This document shows, in pieces, positions 33,315 to 42,850 of a stretch of 64,000 bases of DNA. The notes beneath the pieces were generated by a model, which saw only the letters and a list, made by a program, of their open reading frames with translations, was not told the DNA's origin and searched no databases. Numbering within the stretch: the first letter of the stretch is position 1; each line of letters opens with the position of its first letter. A program made the translations under genes and the position numbers. Source of the DNA: Euborellia annulipes (taxonomy: Eukaryota > Arthropoda > Insecta > Dermaptera > Anisolabididae); NCBI GenBank assembly GCA_023213315.1, contig JAKCPI010005468.1, positions 1-64,000 of the forward strand, read 5' to 3'.

Positions 33315-33945
33315 TACTTTCTCATACCCCCTATATATGTTAATATATAGAAAGTATTGGATTCATGTCAAAAATTCGATGTCGAGATTTTGATGGATCT
33401 TCACGTTTTGAGGCTCCGTGAATCAAAAAAAGTGGTTTTCGCGACCTGGTCTGTCTATATGTTTGTCTGTGTGTGTCTGTCTGTGAACAAAATATCTCAA
33501 GAACGAAAAGAACTATGAGGTTGAAATTTTATATTCAAGTAAGGTACACCTCTGGGACGTGACACGAAGCTTTTGATCAAAATAGGCCAAAGAGTCGAGT
33601 ACTAGTATTTTACTGATGTAATTTTTCAGTTTTTTTTTTTTTTTTCGATTTTCACAAAATTCGCTCCAACGATTTTGATTAAAATACATAAATCAAATTA
33701 TTTTTTAGATGCTCTTTAAAATGTATATTCTCATTTTGCCATTGAAATCTTTGAGGTACAGTTTTCTCTTGTACTTCATAGGAAAGATATGAGAAATGGT
33801 TGCCATGGATACCAAAAGAGTAGTACTGCTAGACTTCAAATAGGTATTTTACTGATGTAGTTTTTTAGTTATATTATTTTCTCAAAATTCGCTCTTAACA
33901 GTTTTGATTAAAATTCATAAATCAATTATTTTTAATAGAATAATA
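33315..33945 (+). mobile_element. Family A, 3' part duplicated, hairpin lost
   Basis: Starts ACTTTCTCATACCCCC and belongs to the GAACAAAATATCTC subfamily. After the GGTTGCCATGG block, a second shorter stretch of the body (TTTACTGATGTAGTTTTTTAG, about 33850-33945) follows. No hairpin end is present. Confidence 0.7.
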
Positions 33946-34114
33946 GAAAAGATCGAACCTAACGAGTAATTCTGATTAAAGTCCAATAACTTGCAAAAAA
34001 AAAAAGAATTAAAGAAAAAATAATCCCCTGGCTCTGTAGACGGAATTCCAACTAATGCAGCAAACAGGTGATTTTTATTCGCGAAAGTCATTCTTGAATT
34101 TGTTAACATATCAC

Positions 34115-34255
34115 AAACAATGGCGTACCGAGGGGGGGGGGGGGGTCCGCCCCAGGCCCCGAGCCGGCATAGGCCCCCAAATATTTATAAAAAAAATATT
34201 TAATGAAAATTTCTCTTTGAGAGGCCCCGGGGCCCTCAGGGCTCAAGTAAAAACG
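34115..34255. repeat. Decayed hAT-like element
   Basis: AATGGCGTACCGAGGGGG resembles a CAGTGGCGTAACCAGG-type end. GC-rich blocks (CCGCCCCAGGCCCCGAG and GGCCCCGGGGCCC) flank an AT centre. No clean right end. Confidence 0.45.
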
Positions 34256-34260
34256 GAAAA

Positions 34261-34425
34261 ATTTGGATACCAAATGGCTTAAATAGAAATGTCTAGACCA
34301 CCAATCGATATTATCATATATAACGGTTATCGTCAAAGTTTTATATGGCCTAAGTTGCCGAAAAGACTGTGTGAATGTGTGTGTGAGTGTGAATGAGAAA
34401 AAGTGTGAATGTTTAAAAAAAAAAA
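34261..34425 (+). mobile_element. SINE-1 copy, head missing
   Basis: Body and tail only: TTTGGATACCAAATGGC, GGCCTAAGTTGCCGAAAAG, then (TGTG)-rich tail and poly-A. Confidence 0.75.
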
Positions 34426-35290
34426 TGATCTTTGAATTTGATTTAATTATTTGAAAGAATAATTTAGAAATTAATTTTAGGGACTGTAATCTTTAGAAGA
34501 TTAATTTTTGTTAGGTTCAAAAAATATCAACATTTCGTTTAATTATCAGAGGTTTAATGGAATTTACTAGAATGAAAAAATGTTGACCTTATTTTGTCAA
34601 TCCGTTTTCAGAAATAGACCTACAACTTAGAAATTTTTTTTATTTTTTTCTGAATTTTTTAGGGAAGAGTTCAAATTGGTCTCAGCATTTTAATTAATTA
34701 AGACTGGAAAAATTTCAATATAAGAAATTGTAGCTCATATTCATATGCATAATTTAACTTGTATCGAGCAGTGGCGAATCTAGCATTTCATTTTGAAGGG
34801 GAGAGGGAATTTTTTTTCGTGATTATTTCTTTCTCTTTTGTCATTGAAATAAGATTTTAAAACTCTGAGAACGGGCATTAGTATCAAGTAGGTTCTTCTA
34901 TTGCCCAGCCATCTCAAATTTATTTAATTTAGTGAGTTGATAAGAGAAAAAAATTTTAAATTCATTTCTTTAGATGAATTGAATGAAATTCGATAAAAAA
35001 TAAATTGTTATACATAACTTTATATAATATTTTGGTCTCATGGTGAAGTCATGTTAATTAAATATAAAAAAAATATTACTTTTCTTACCCGGGGGATAAA
35101 ATTAAATTTATTTATTTTAACTTGTTAAAAGTTGAGTAGCTATTAGTTTGACAAGCAGGTTTAATCATTTTTGTCTCCTGAGTTGCTCTTTAGATCACCG
35201 TTTAGTGAATAAAAGTCGATGATAAAAATAAAAAAGGTGAGAAGTTGTATGTTGATGTATGCTTTTTAAGTACGTGCTGATAATGATTCT
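34426..35290. other. AT-rich stretch
   Basis: No gene or element recognised. Composition rises toward the GC-rich island that follows. Confidence 0.4.
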
Positions 35291-35294
35291 TGAA

Positions 35295-35645
35295 TGTAAG
35301 AGAGTTTGACCCGGCGACATCGACGGCGGCCGATCAGCTGATGACCTGTTCATCGGCCGACGGCGCCGGCGGGGAAATTGAGCAAAGCAAAAGCAAGCAA
35401 GCGCGCCCCCTACACGTTGCGCCCTTAATGCGCCCCCTCTCCGTACATCGACGCATCCAATCAGCGCCTTTGGCTGGTCGGGGATCCATACAGCCTCCCA
35501 GGGCCGGCGTCTGGGCGTAGTCGCAAACCACACGGCGTCCCGACGCCGCAGCATCTCTAGCATCCGTCGTCATCATCTTCATCTCCTTCTCTCTCATCCT
35601 GGACCCGGATTTTTTTGTACTCATCTTCGCGCATGTCCGCGGGTA
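35295..35645 (+). promoter_or_regulatory. CpG-rich island, candidate promoter and first exon
   Basis: Strongly CpG-rich (GGCGACATCGACGGCGGCCG, GACGGCGCCGGCGGGG), with a CCAAT box in CATCCAATCAGCGCC near 35454. At its right end CGCATGTCCGCGG is followed by GTAAGTTTT, a consensus 5' splice site at about 35643. A plus-strand transcription start upstream with a non-coding first exon ending there would fit. Overlapping 76-124-codon frames on both strands show no domain. Confidence 0.35.
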
Positions 35646-36039
35646 AGTTTTAACAAAATCCGGGCATCCCATTCTTCTTTCTTCTATCTCGACTCCTCGC
35701 TTAGTCACTCTCTGCTAGTGCGAACTAAAGGGCGCATCCGTAATCTACCCTGTAGATCCGGGCTTTTGTAGAATATGTAGATATCAGAAGCTCGTCTTTA
35801 CAGGTATCTTACGGATGGAAGACCTCTCAACCGCGTTGGACCTTTCCTTCTTCTTCTTCTTTCATTTCTTTTAAAACCACCACGACGACGAGAGTGCGCC
35901 ACCATCAGCAGAGCAGCAGCAACATCATCATGTAATCAATATTTGTATCTTTGTAAATAAAAAAAAAGAAAACAAAAAAAAAATGTTTTGATTTGTATGT
36001 TATCCCCTTTTCCTGCTCTTCCCTTGCCATTTTTTTTCT

Positions 36040-36340
36040 CCCCCAAGGTTGCCACTGATTTCTTCGCTGGAGGTCCGTTTCATCTGACGAGGACAAATGC
36101 CTGCGGTTAGCCTTGAATATAATAATAAACGTTAAAGCAGTCCGATTTTTCAAAGTTCAAGTATCCAAGATGCGCTGCTTGCTTACAGGTGGGCTCCCCC
36201 CTTAAATGACAAAGTGATCGTGTCAGACTCGGCTCATTTGAGCGCCATTTAGTCGAGAGCCTCCGAGGGCCCTTAAAGTCTCGTGACCTCATCGATTGAG
36301 GGTCTCGATACAAATGCGTTTCCATTGTGTTTGGCAGTTA
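36040..36340. promoter_or_regulatory. Balanced-composition unique island
   Basis: Repeat-free, with GGTTGCCACTGATTTC, CGCCATTTAGTCGAG and GAGGGCCCTTAAAG. It contains a GCCAT core at about 36243. It may be part of the same regulatory cluster as 35.3-37.1 kb. Confidence 0.25.
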
Positions 36341-36618
36341 TTCAATGTTGTTTAACTTCAAACTTAAGAGTGTTTAGATTTATCAAAATCCCGAACAAAG
36401 AATGAATTATTGCTTATAATTTATCTTATTATAAGAGAGATAGATATATAATATAAAAGAGAGAGAAGAGAACCGGTATTATATTATTATTATTATTATT
36501 ATCATTAAAATAATATTTCATTTTTTTAATACGTATATATTATTAATATATGATAACACTTCCTTTGATCAGATAAATTTTATCAATTAAAATATGCAAG
36601 AATGAGTTTTTCCCACTT

Positions 36619-36663
36619 GCCGCTAGAGTTCTCGCCGATCCAGCAAGCAGCGCCTCTAACGGC
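36619..36663. repeat. Inverted 10-mer pair with 25-bp spacer
   Basis: GCCGCTAGAG (36619-36628) and CTCTAACGGC (36654-36663) are inverted copies with one mismatch. The spacer includes GCAAGCAGCGC. Within a unique island this looks like a paired protein-binding site. A CTCF-like reading (AGAGGCGCT) is only partial. Confidence 0.4.
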
Positions 36664-36809
36664 GAATCTCTGAACTCGAAGGACTTAAGATACAAACAGG
36701 AGGCAAATTTAATCAAGCGGTATTTTTGTCGGAATATTAATCAATGTCGTCGTTGACAGGCTCTAAACATAGAATTTCTAAAGAAAAAAATGATAATAAT
36801 TTCACATGT

Positions 36810-37135
36810 GAGCCCTTGACCCAGTCGTCCGTCACGTGACATTGACAAACTGTCGGATTGACAAGCAAATAATTAATAATTTTCTTTTCTCTTTTTTTAG
36901 TTTGGCGAAAATCATTGGATTGTTGGGCAATCATCTAAGGTCCAGACACACAATGCCGTTTCCTTCCTGAGGGGTTTTTGTGCCATGTAAATGCAAGGAG
37001 CTCTCGTTCTCCACCCCCGCATACGGCTGACTTGGGCTGCGAATCATTAATCTTCGGCCGCCGTTATGGCCGCCGCCTCGTGACGTCACCACCGCCCCGG
37101 GGCATAAGGCCTGCCAAGGATTAAACCTCTTGCAG
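36810..37135. promoter_or_regulatory. CpG-rich island with CRE palindrome
   Basis: Contains TGACGTCA at 37081-37088, the full CREB/ATF palindrome, within GTTATGGCCGCCGCCTCG. It also has a Pho-type ATGGC at 37066, CCGCCCCGGGGC, GAATCATTAATC and CCACCCCCGCATACGG. No exon recognised. A promoter or enhancer is likely but unproven. Confidence 0.4.
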
Positions 37136-37139
37136 GAAA

Positions 37140-38515
37140 TTTGAAAAAAAAAGCGAAAAAGAAAAAAAACATTTAACAATTTCCTATATATTTTATTTGA
37201 ATGTGTATGTGTTATTGATTATCAAGTTCATTTTTCAAATTTCAAATTGTTCAAACAACAACGTGTAGGTCATGGATTTTCAAAAACATTTTTATAATAA
37301 AATATATCATGCCAACTAATCTAGAAATTAATTAGAAAGCGAAATATTTTATTAATATTTTTTAAAAAGTTTGAATAATGGAATTAGTTTAAAGACCTTA
37401 TCAGTAACAACTAAGAAGAAATTAGTGATTAGGCGAGGCAACGGGACTTAATCATAATTCGTAATTATTCTGTGATATTTTAATTCTAATTATTCAGTTC
37501 AATCAATTAAAAAAAAAAATGATAAAAACAAATATGATTGTAATAAATATATAATACAATTGTCTAAACTGCATATAGCCTAAGATGCCGAAGAAACAAA
37601 AAAAAAACACTGAAGAGAAGAATAAACAATAATGACGAAGGTAAATGGATGGTAATTAATAATAGTAGAATAATAATCAATCTGTATAGGCTATGTACCT
37701 GTACAGGTAAAATAAGGACCCTACTGTACAATTATCGCTCGATTTACAATGTAGATAAGTTCTTAAGAAAAACGAGTAAATTAAAATTGTAACTTTTAGA
37801 ATGTAAAATATTTTATGTTTTCATCCGTCGATATTATTTGTGCAGATTTCGTGTTAAAAAGTGTAAAATGAGGAACAGGTGAATTTATAAAACCACAGAT
37901 ACAAAAAAGAAAGATTAAATAAATAATAACAAACTTGGAAAGAAAAGAAACCTGGTGAATCATTATTATTATTATTTATTTATTTATTTTTTTTGTGAAT
38001 TTTATTCAGTTTTACCCAACTAACTTAAGATCAACCAATGATCTATAAATCGCGCGAACTTAATTTCTCCTCATCCTCCCAATGCGTACCGACACAGTTG
38101 AGGGCATGTAGCGTCACTATATGATGTGCCCTATACCGTATATATTTCATATAAATGTATGTGATATAAATATTTCATTTTTCCGAGACCAGAATCACTG
38201 GTCACATTTACAATTTGTGAACCAGTGTATAAGGATCTCGGAGAATAAGAAATCAGATATATGCCTCGGTTAAAAAAAAATTTTTTTCTCGGGTTCCTTT
38301 ATCTGAAACACACTTACTTTGCCATTGGCCAAATGGGTTTTCCGACGGCCATTTAATTAAGTTAAAAAAAAAAATATATATATTTCATTTTTGGGGGACT
38401 AGGCCGACTCGGGGCCTGGGGCCCTTTTGATTTGAAATTAACATGCAAATCCCCATAGGGATTTAACATTGGCTCTATGGAAGAAAGAGCCGGAAAATGA
38501 ATTTGAAAAATCTGA
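37140..38515. other. AT-rich stretch
   Basis: AT-rich with (ATT)n and A/T runs, plus a small inverted repeat at 38180-38243. No gene seen. Confidence 0.4.
38183..38243. repeat. Nested inverted repeat
   Basis: CACTGGT (38196-38202) pairs with ACCAGTG (38221-38227). The outer TCCGAG and CTCGGA also pair, giving a stem of about 60 bp with an internal loop. Confidence 0.7.
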
Positions 38516-38516
38516 A

Positions 38517-38954
38517 ATCTTTCCTTTGAAGTACAAGAGTAAAGTGTGCTTCAAAAGATTTCTAGGAAAAAATGAGAACATACATTTTAAAGAGTATGTA
38601 AAAAATAACTGATTTTTGAATTTTAATCAAAATCGTTGAAGCAAATTTTTAGAAAATCGAAAAAAAGTGAAAAAGTACATCAGTAAAGTACTAGAACTTT
38701 TTGGCCAATTTTGTACAAAAGCTTATTTTGAGTGTCCGGGATGGCACCGTACCTAACTTAAATATAAAATTTCAATCCGTTAGCTCAATTCCTTCATGCT
38801 AAAAATCGTTAGACACAGACAGCATACAGACCAATTTCCGGGACCCAGTTTTTTGGACTCAGGGGCCCTGAAAACGTGCATCAAAATATCGACATCGAAT
38901 TTTTAACATGATCTCTCTATATATATATATTTCATATCTAGGGTAAGAGAAAGT
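38517..38954 (-). mobile_element. Family A copy without hairpin end
   Basis: From CTTTCCTTTGAAGTACAAG to GGTAAGAGAAAGT. It is diverged (AGACACAGACAGCATACAG in place of the CA tract). The hairpin-side end is missing. Confidence 0.78.
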
Positions 38955-39027
38955 AAAAAAAAATTCTTTTTGAGATAAATTTATTTATATTTTTGTAAAG
39001 AACCTTAAATTAAGAAATTTCTGCCAA

Positions 39028-39281
39028 CGGGGCTTGGGTAGTTGGTAGCGCACCTTCTATACCGAACGTCGCGGGTTCGGACCCCAGGCAGTCCGATGAT
39101 TTATTTAGCATTTGGATACCAAATGGCTTAAATAAATGCTGGACCCAATATGTATAATAATCAATAACGGATATCGTTTAAAGTCTTAAATGGCCTAAGT
39201 TGGAAAAGACTGTGTGAATGAGTGTGTGAATGTGAGTGTGAATGAGAAAAAGTGTGAATGTTTAATCTTAAAAAAAAAAAA
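39028..39281 (+). mobile_element. SINE-1 copy (tRNA-derived)
   Basis: Complete head GGGGCTTGGGTAGTTGGTAG (box A), box B GCGGGTTCGGACCCC, GGCAGTCCGATGATTT, and a (GTGTGAATG)n tail ending in poly-A. Confidence 0.85.
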
Positions 39282-39780
39282 GAAATTTCTTTGGAAATAA
39301 TGTTCATTTTATATACATATATTTCTAGGTTGTCTCTACCTCTCCAACTCCAAAAAAAAGAACTTTATTCCAAATTTATTTAATATTTATAAATCTCAAA
39401 ATTTCGCTCTCAAAATATGTGTGCGTTTCATTTATTTTCTTCTTCATAGAAATTGGAAATAAATATCGCTGAGGGTTCTGAAAAAGTTTGACGCTAAAGG
39501 CAGCAGTAATAGCAGCATCCCAACTCACTCTGCTTTTATCTCTTTATCGAAGTTTAATTAAACCTTCTTCTCACTTTGATTGATTTGCCCAAAAGAGAGA
39601 GAGAGAGAGAAGGAGAAGTTTACTTATTTAAGAGAGGAGAAGTATTAGTAAGAGGAGCAGCATAATTTTATTCAAGCACCTGTATCCATTTGATATCAGA
39701 GCAAGGGCGGCGGCACAGAGGGCCCTTTGGAAAAAAAAGCCCGTCTCCTGACAGACGTATTTGTTTTCGAGAGCAAAATT
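39282..39780. other. Mixed stretch with GA tract
   Basis: A GA tract near 39593-39612 and a balanced patch at 39470-39560. No gene seen. Confidence 0.35.
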
Positions 39781-39784
39781 AAGA

Positions 39785-40015
39785 ATGATCATTTATTAAT
39801 GACATGTCGTGATAAGATGCTTCGGCCACCGGCGGCGAATCCCGATTTCACGAATTCGGTATTATGACAGAAAGAAGATACTGTATGATGCACCAGAAGA
39901 GAAGAAAAAGAGTGAGAGAGAGAGAGCGTGCGAGGTGCCCCGGGAATTAATCCATCATTGCTTTGCTCTGCTTGCTCCGTGGAGAGGACCAGACCGACTA
40001 TGATAAATAAATCGT
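39785..40015. promoter_or_regulatory. GC-richer unique island
   Basis: Contains TTTATTAATGACA (homeodomain-type), GTGATAAGATG (GATA-type), CCACCGGCGGCGAATC, a GAGA tract at 39914-39927 and CCCCGGGAATTAATCC. No domain in its 64-codon frame. Confidence 0.25.
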
Positions 40016-40275
40016 CTTTTCAAAAATACTTGAAAGTTATTTATTAAGAAAATATTTAGTGACGTTTTAGTCGCACGAAACTAGGAATTTATTAAATACG
40101 GAAGCGGATTAAACTTATTTATGAATTTGGTATTGTATAAATAGTCGTTGCTTGCTTAATACGACTTGAAATTTTTTTCAAATATTTGAAAGGAGAGGAA
40201 GTCAGCCAAAAAGATAGCTTTCTTGAAAATGAAACTAAAAGAGTGAAACGTTTCGACTTTACTTAGATAATAATC

Positions 40276-40659
40276 TAGAAACCGACCGAATATTCGGTTT
40301 CGGTTACGGTTTCGGCCAATTTCGGCCAAAAATCTTGGTTTCGGCCGTAGTTTCAGTTTCGATCAAAAATTAGCCGAAACTTTCGGCAATAAAATTATCT
40401 GAAACTTTCGGCCAAAAAGTAGCCGAAACTTTCGGCAGGCCGAAACCTGAGTCTGAAAAGATGGGATGAGAGTCGCGTGCAAAAAAAAAAAGGTCAAATG
40501 ATTTGCACTTGAGGGAGAAAAAAATTGCGGAAAAAATTTAATCTCCCTAAAAAAAGGAAATACAAGTTTCGGTTTAGGTTACGGTTTCGGCCGAAACTAA
40601 GATTGAGGTCGAAATTCGGTTTCGCTTTCTGCTGAAAATCTTGTTTCGGTCGGACCCTA
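40276..40659. mobile_element. hAT-like MITE, family F copy
   Basis: Ends TAGAAACCGACCGAATATT and (reverse complement) TAGGGTCCGACCGAAAC. It is full of direct repeats of GTTTCGG/CCGAAAC. The inner block GTCAAATGATTTGCACTTGA is shared with the inverted copy at 51.4 kb. The flanks do not show a clean duplication. Confidence 0.8.
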
Positions 40660-40704
40660 ATGCCATCATCAGGCTCTGGGAGTATACAGGGTCCGCCATC
40701 TAAC

Positions 40705-40853
40705 TTTTTACTTTCTCTTACCTATGTATATATGTAATATATATATAGAGAGAATGTATTGGATTCATGTCAAAAATTCGATGTCGAGATTTTGATGGAT
40801 CTTCACGTTTTGAGGTCCCCTGAATCCAAAAAAGTGGTTTTCGCGACATGGTC

Positions 40854-40945
<92 letters not shown>

Positions 40946-41451
40946 GGTGTGTGTGTGTGTTCAATTTTAAGCATGAAGGAATTGAGCTACGAGGTTGAAA
41001 TTTTATATTTAAGTTAAACACCCCCCGGGACCGGAAAAATAAGCTTTTAATCAAAATCGGCCAAAGAGTACTAGTACTTTACTGATGTACTTTTTCAGTT
41101 TTTTTCGATTTTCTCAAAATTCGCTCTAACGATTTTGATTAAAATGCAAAAATCAATTATTTTTTAGATGCTCTTTCAAATGTATATTCTCGTTTTGCCC
41201 TCAAAATTGTTTGAAGCACACTTTACTCTTGTGCTTCATAGGAAAGATAGGAGAAATGGTTGCCATGGTAACAAAATATAAATATTTTCCCATACTCTAA
41301 ATTTTACATCTGAATTCAAATATTCCCTACTGCCGGGAACTAAATACATGTCGACACAAAAAATCTGGTGTGACAAGCACAGTACACAACTTTCGATTAC
41401 CGAAGGTAAGAGAAAGTTGTGTGCTGTGCGCCAGGCACACCAGATTTTTTT
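40705..41451 (+). mobile_element. Family A element nested in mariner
   Basis: Full-length copy. TAAC occurs on both sides (40701-40704 and 41452-41455), which suggests a 4-bp target duplication and gives the best view of the element's true ends. It carries the longest TG tract in the window (about 40858-40962). The terminal hairpin has arms 41365-41401 and 41405-41443. Confidence 0.92.
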
Positions 41452-41536
41452 TAACTAGCTGTTATTTCAACACTGGTAACCTTAATGTCACTTCTGATTT
41501 GACAGAAAGTCAGTTTTATCCCTCCGCTGAACGAAA

Positions 41537-42197
41537 ATGGTTGTGTATACACTTGAGGAACGTGTGAAAATAGTGCAGTTTTACTTTGAAAATCATGGTA
41601 ATGTTGCAGAATGTGTGCGACAATTACGTACGGAAATGGGAAGAAAAGAGGAGCCGTCAGCTCCGTATGTGCGTTTTCTTTTGAAGAAATTGAGTGAAAC
41701 TGGCACTATTATTGACAAACCAACACGTTATAAGCCAAAAACAGTGCGCACAACCGAGAATATCGCAGGAGCCGCCGTTACGGTTAATGGCGACCGCCAT
41801 GATTTCTGATTGGTTGTTCCCGAAACTTGAAGAGCTAGACTTGGAAAACATTTGGTTCCAACAAGACGGCGCTCCGTGTCACACAGCTAAACTTACAATC
41901 GAACTTTTGCGCACTGTCTTCGGAGACCGAATTATCAGCAGAAAATCTGATGTCGTTTGGCCGCCTCGGAGCTGCGATTTGACACCGTTAGACTATTATT
42001 TGTGGGGAGCCGTCAAAGACAAATGTTATGCAGACAAACCAGAGACAATTCAAGCTTTGAAGGACAACATTCGTGCAGCCAGAGCTAAAATAGAGCCGTA
42101 TACTATCACAAATGTACTCAAAAATTGGACCGACCGTATGGCGTACTGCAAGGCCAGCCGAGGCAGCCATTTGAATGAAATAGTATTTCATAAATAA
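41537..42197 (+). pseudogene. Mariner transposase, internal deletion and frameshift
   Basis: Cut-and-paste transposase of the Tc1/mariner superfamily, nuclear. The start is at 41537. The first 75 or so residues (MVVYTLEERVKIVQFYF onward) form the N-terminal helix-turn-helix DNA-binding part. At about 41765 the frame jumps to a late segment (AAVTVNGDR), so the central part with the first catalytic aspartate is deleted. Near 41800 a small deletion shifts the frame. The other frame then carries the C-terminal half intact: FQQDGAPCH (second catalytic D), PLDYYLWG (third catalytic residue of the DDD motif) and MAYCKASRGSHLNEIVF, ending at a stop at 42195. It cannot make an active enzyme. Confidence 0.93.
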
Positions 42198-42385
42198 TCG
42201 GAAGGTGTATACTTCACTATGAAAAAATAAATTTGAAAATTCATCCAACCGTTTTTGTTTTATTGCATTTAAAAAAAAAAATGTTAAATGGCGGACCCTG
42301 TATACAGTAGAAGCTCAATGCAATAAGCAAGATAATAAGAGAAATAAGAATAAGACAACGCACACCAATTGAGCAAAAGTAGTGA

Positions 42386-42513
42386 CCCACATAGCATTGC
42401 AACCAAAAATCGGACATTAAGACGTCGAAGGGACGATTCTGCAACTTTGGGGCATCGCAGAACGTTCCTGCGGCGTTGTAATGTCCGATTTTTGGTTGCA
42501 GTGTTATGTGGGG
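42386..42513. mobile_element. 128-bp foldback MITE
   Basis: Nearly perfect palindrome. CCCACATAGCATTGCAACC pairs with the far end, then AAAAATCGGACATTA and further to the centre. The flanks AGTAGTGA (42378-42385) and AATAGTGA (42514-42521) differ by one base, an 8-bp duplication in the hAT or P style. Confidence 0.8.
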
Positions 42514-42564
42514 AATAGTGAAATAAAACAAGAGTGTAGAAAAATATGTTTAATTTATTCTTTT

Positions 42565-42599
42565 GGCAATCGATTTCGTCCAAATGACATCCTCAGGCC
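42565..42599 (-). ncRNA. Hammerhead ribozyme-like motif H6
   Basis: Minus strand: stem I GGC/GCC, core CTGAGGA (one change from CTGATGA), stem II GTC/GAC, GAA, then palindrome ATCGAT as stem III and T as the cleavage-site base. The core change at an invariant position probably weakens or kills activity. Confidence 0.45.
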
Positions 42600-42780
42600 A
42601 GCGTTATTAAAATATAAAATAGTTTATAAGTTATAGTTTAATAAAGCAATGAAACAATTTTGGGTCATTCTTCTTTTGTTTTATTTACTATTCATCACTT
42701 AACGTAACAGAAAAATGGAATATTACATCAAGCATCAAAATAAATAATTTTGCGTATTATCCGTTTTTTTTGACACGCTT

Positions 42781-42820
42781 CAGGCCTAATGGTCGTATAT
42801 CTGACCGAAACGTCGGCTTG
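42781..42820 (+). ncRNA. Decayed hammerhead-like motif H7
   Basis: CAGGCC pairs with GGCTTG as stem I, stem II is GGTC/GACC, and GAAACGTC provides stem III palindrome ACGT and the cleavage C. The core reads TAATG in place of CTGATGA, so it looks inactive. Confidence 0.4.
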
Positions 42821-42850
42821 ATGTGATTAATAAATAAAATAAACGTTGCT

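Larger units (their letters stand above)
40687..42300 (+). mobile_element. Mariner element, internally deleted, with nested family A
   Basis: Terminal inverted repeats CAGGGTCCGCCATCTAAC and CAGGGTCCGCCATTTAAC differ at one base, and the element is flanked by TA (TATA) on both sides. It holds a broken transposase (41537-42197) and, near its left end, a whole family-A copy (40705-41451). Without the insert the element is about 0.86 kb against about 1.3 kb for a full mariner, so several hundred bases of its own sequence are missing. Confidence 0.93.
42525..42850. mobile_element. Inverted pair of hammerhead-like ends (Penelope-like)
   Basis: Two hammerhead-like motifs in opposite orientation (minus at 42565-42599, plus at 42781-42820) enclose an AT-rich spacer. 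The arrangement equals that of the 53.0-53.8-kb palindrome, but the arms are more diverged. Confidence 0.5.

Noticed and set aside
35195..35708. Overlapping 122- and 124-codon minus-strand frames
   Set aside because: Long frames are expected by chance in a GC-rich island with few stop codons. Both strands are open and no domain is visible.
36619..36663. Canonical CTCF site
   Set aside because: Only the AGAGGCGCT part fits. Several conserved positions of the matrix do not match.
40661..40680. Hammerhead core CTGATGATGGC on the minus strand next to family F
   Set aside because: No matching stem II or stem I could be drawn even when the family-F insert is skipped.
40759..41054. Frames encoding (CV)n and (TH)n peptides
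   Set aside because: They are the TG/CA microsatellite of a family-A element read through.
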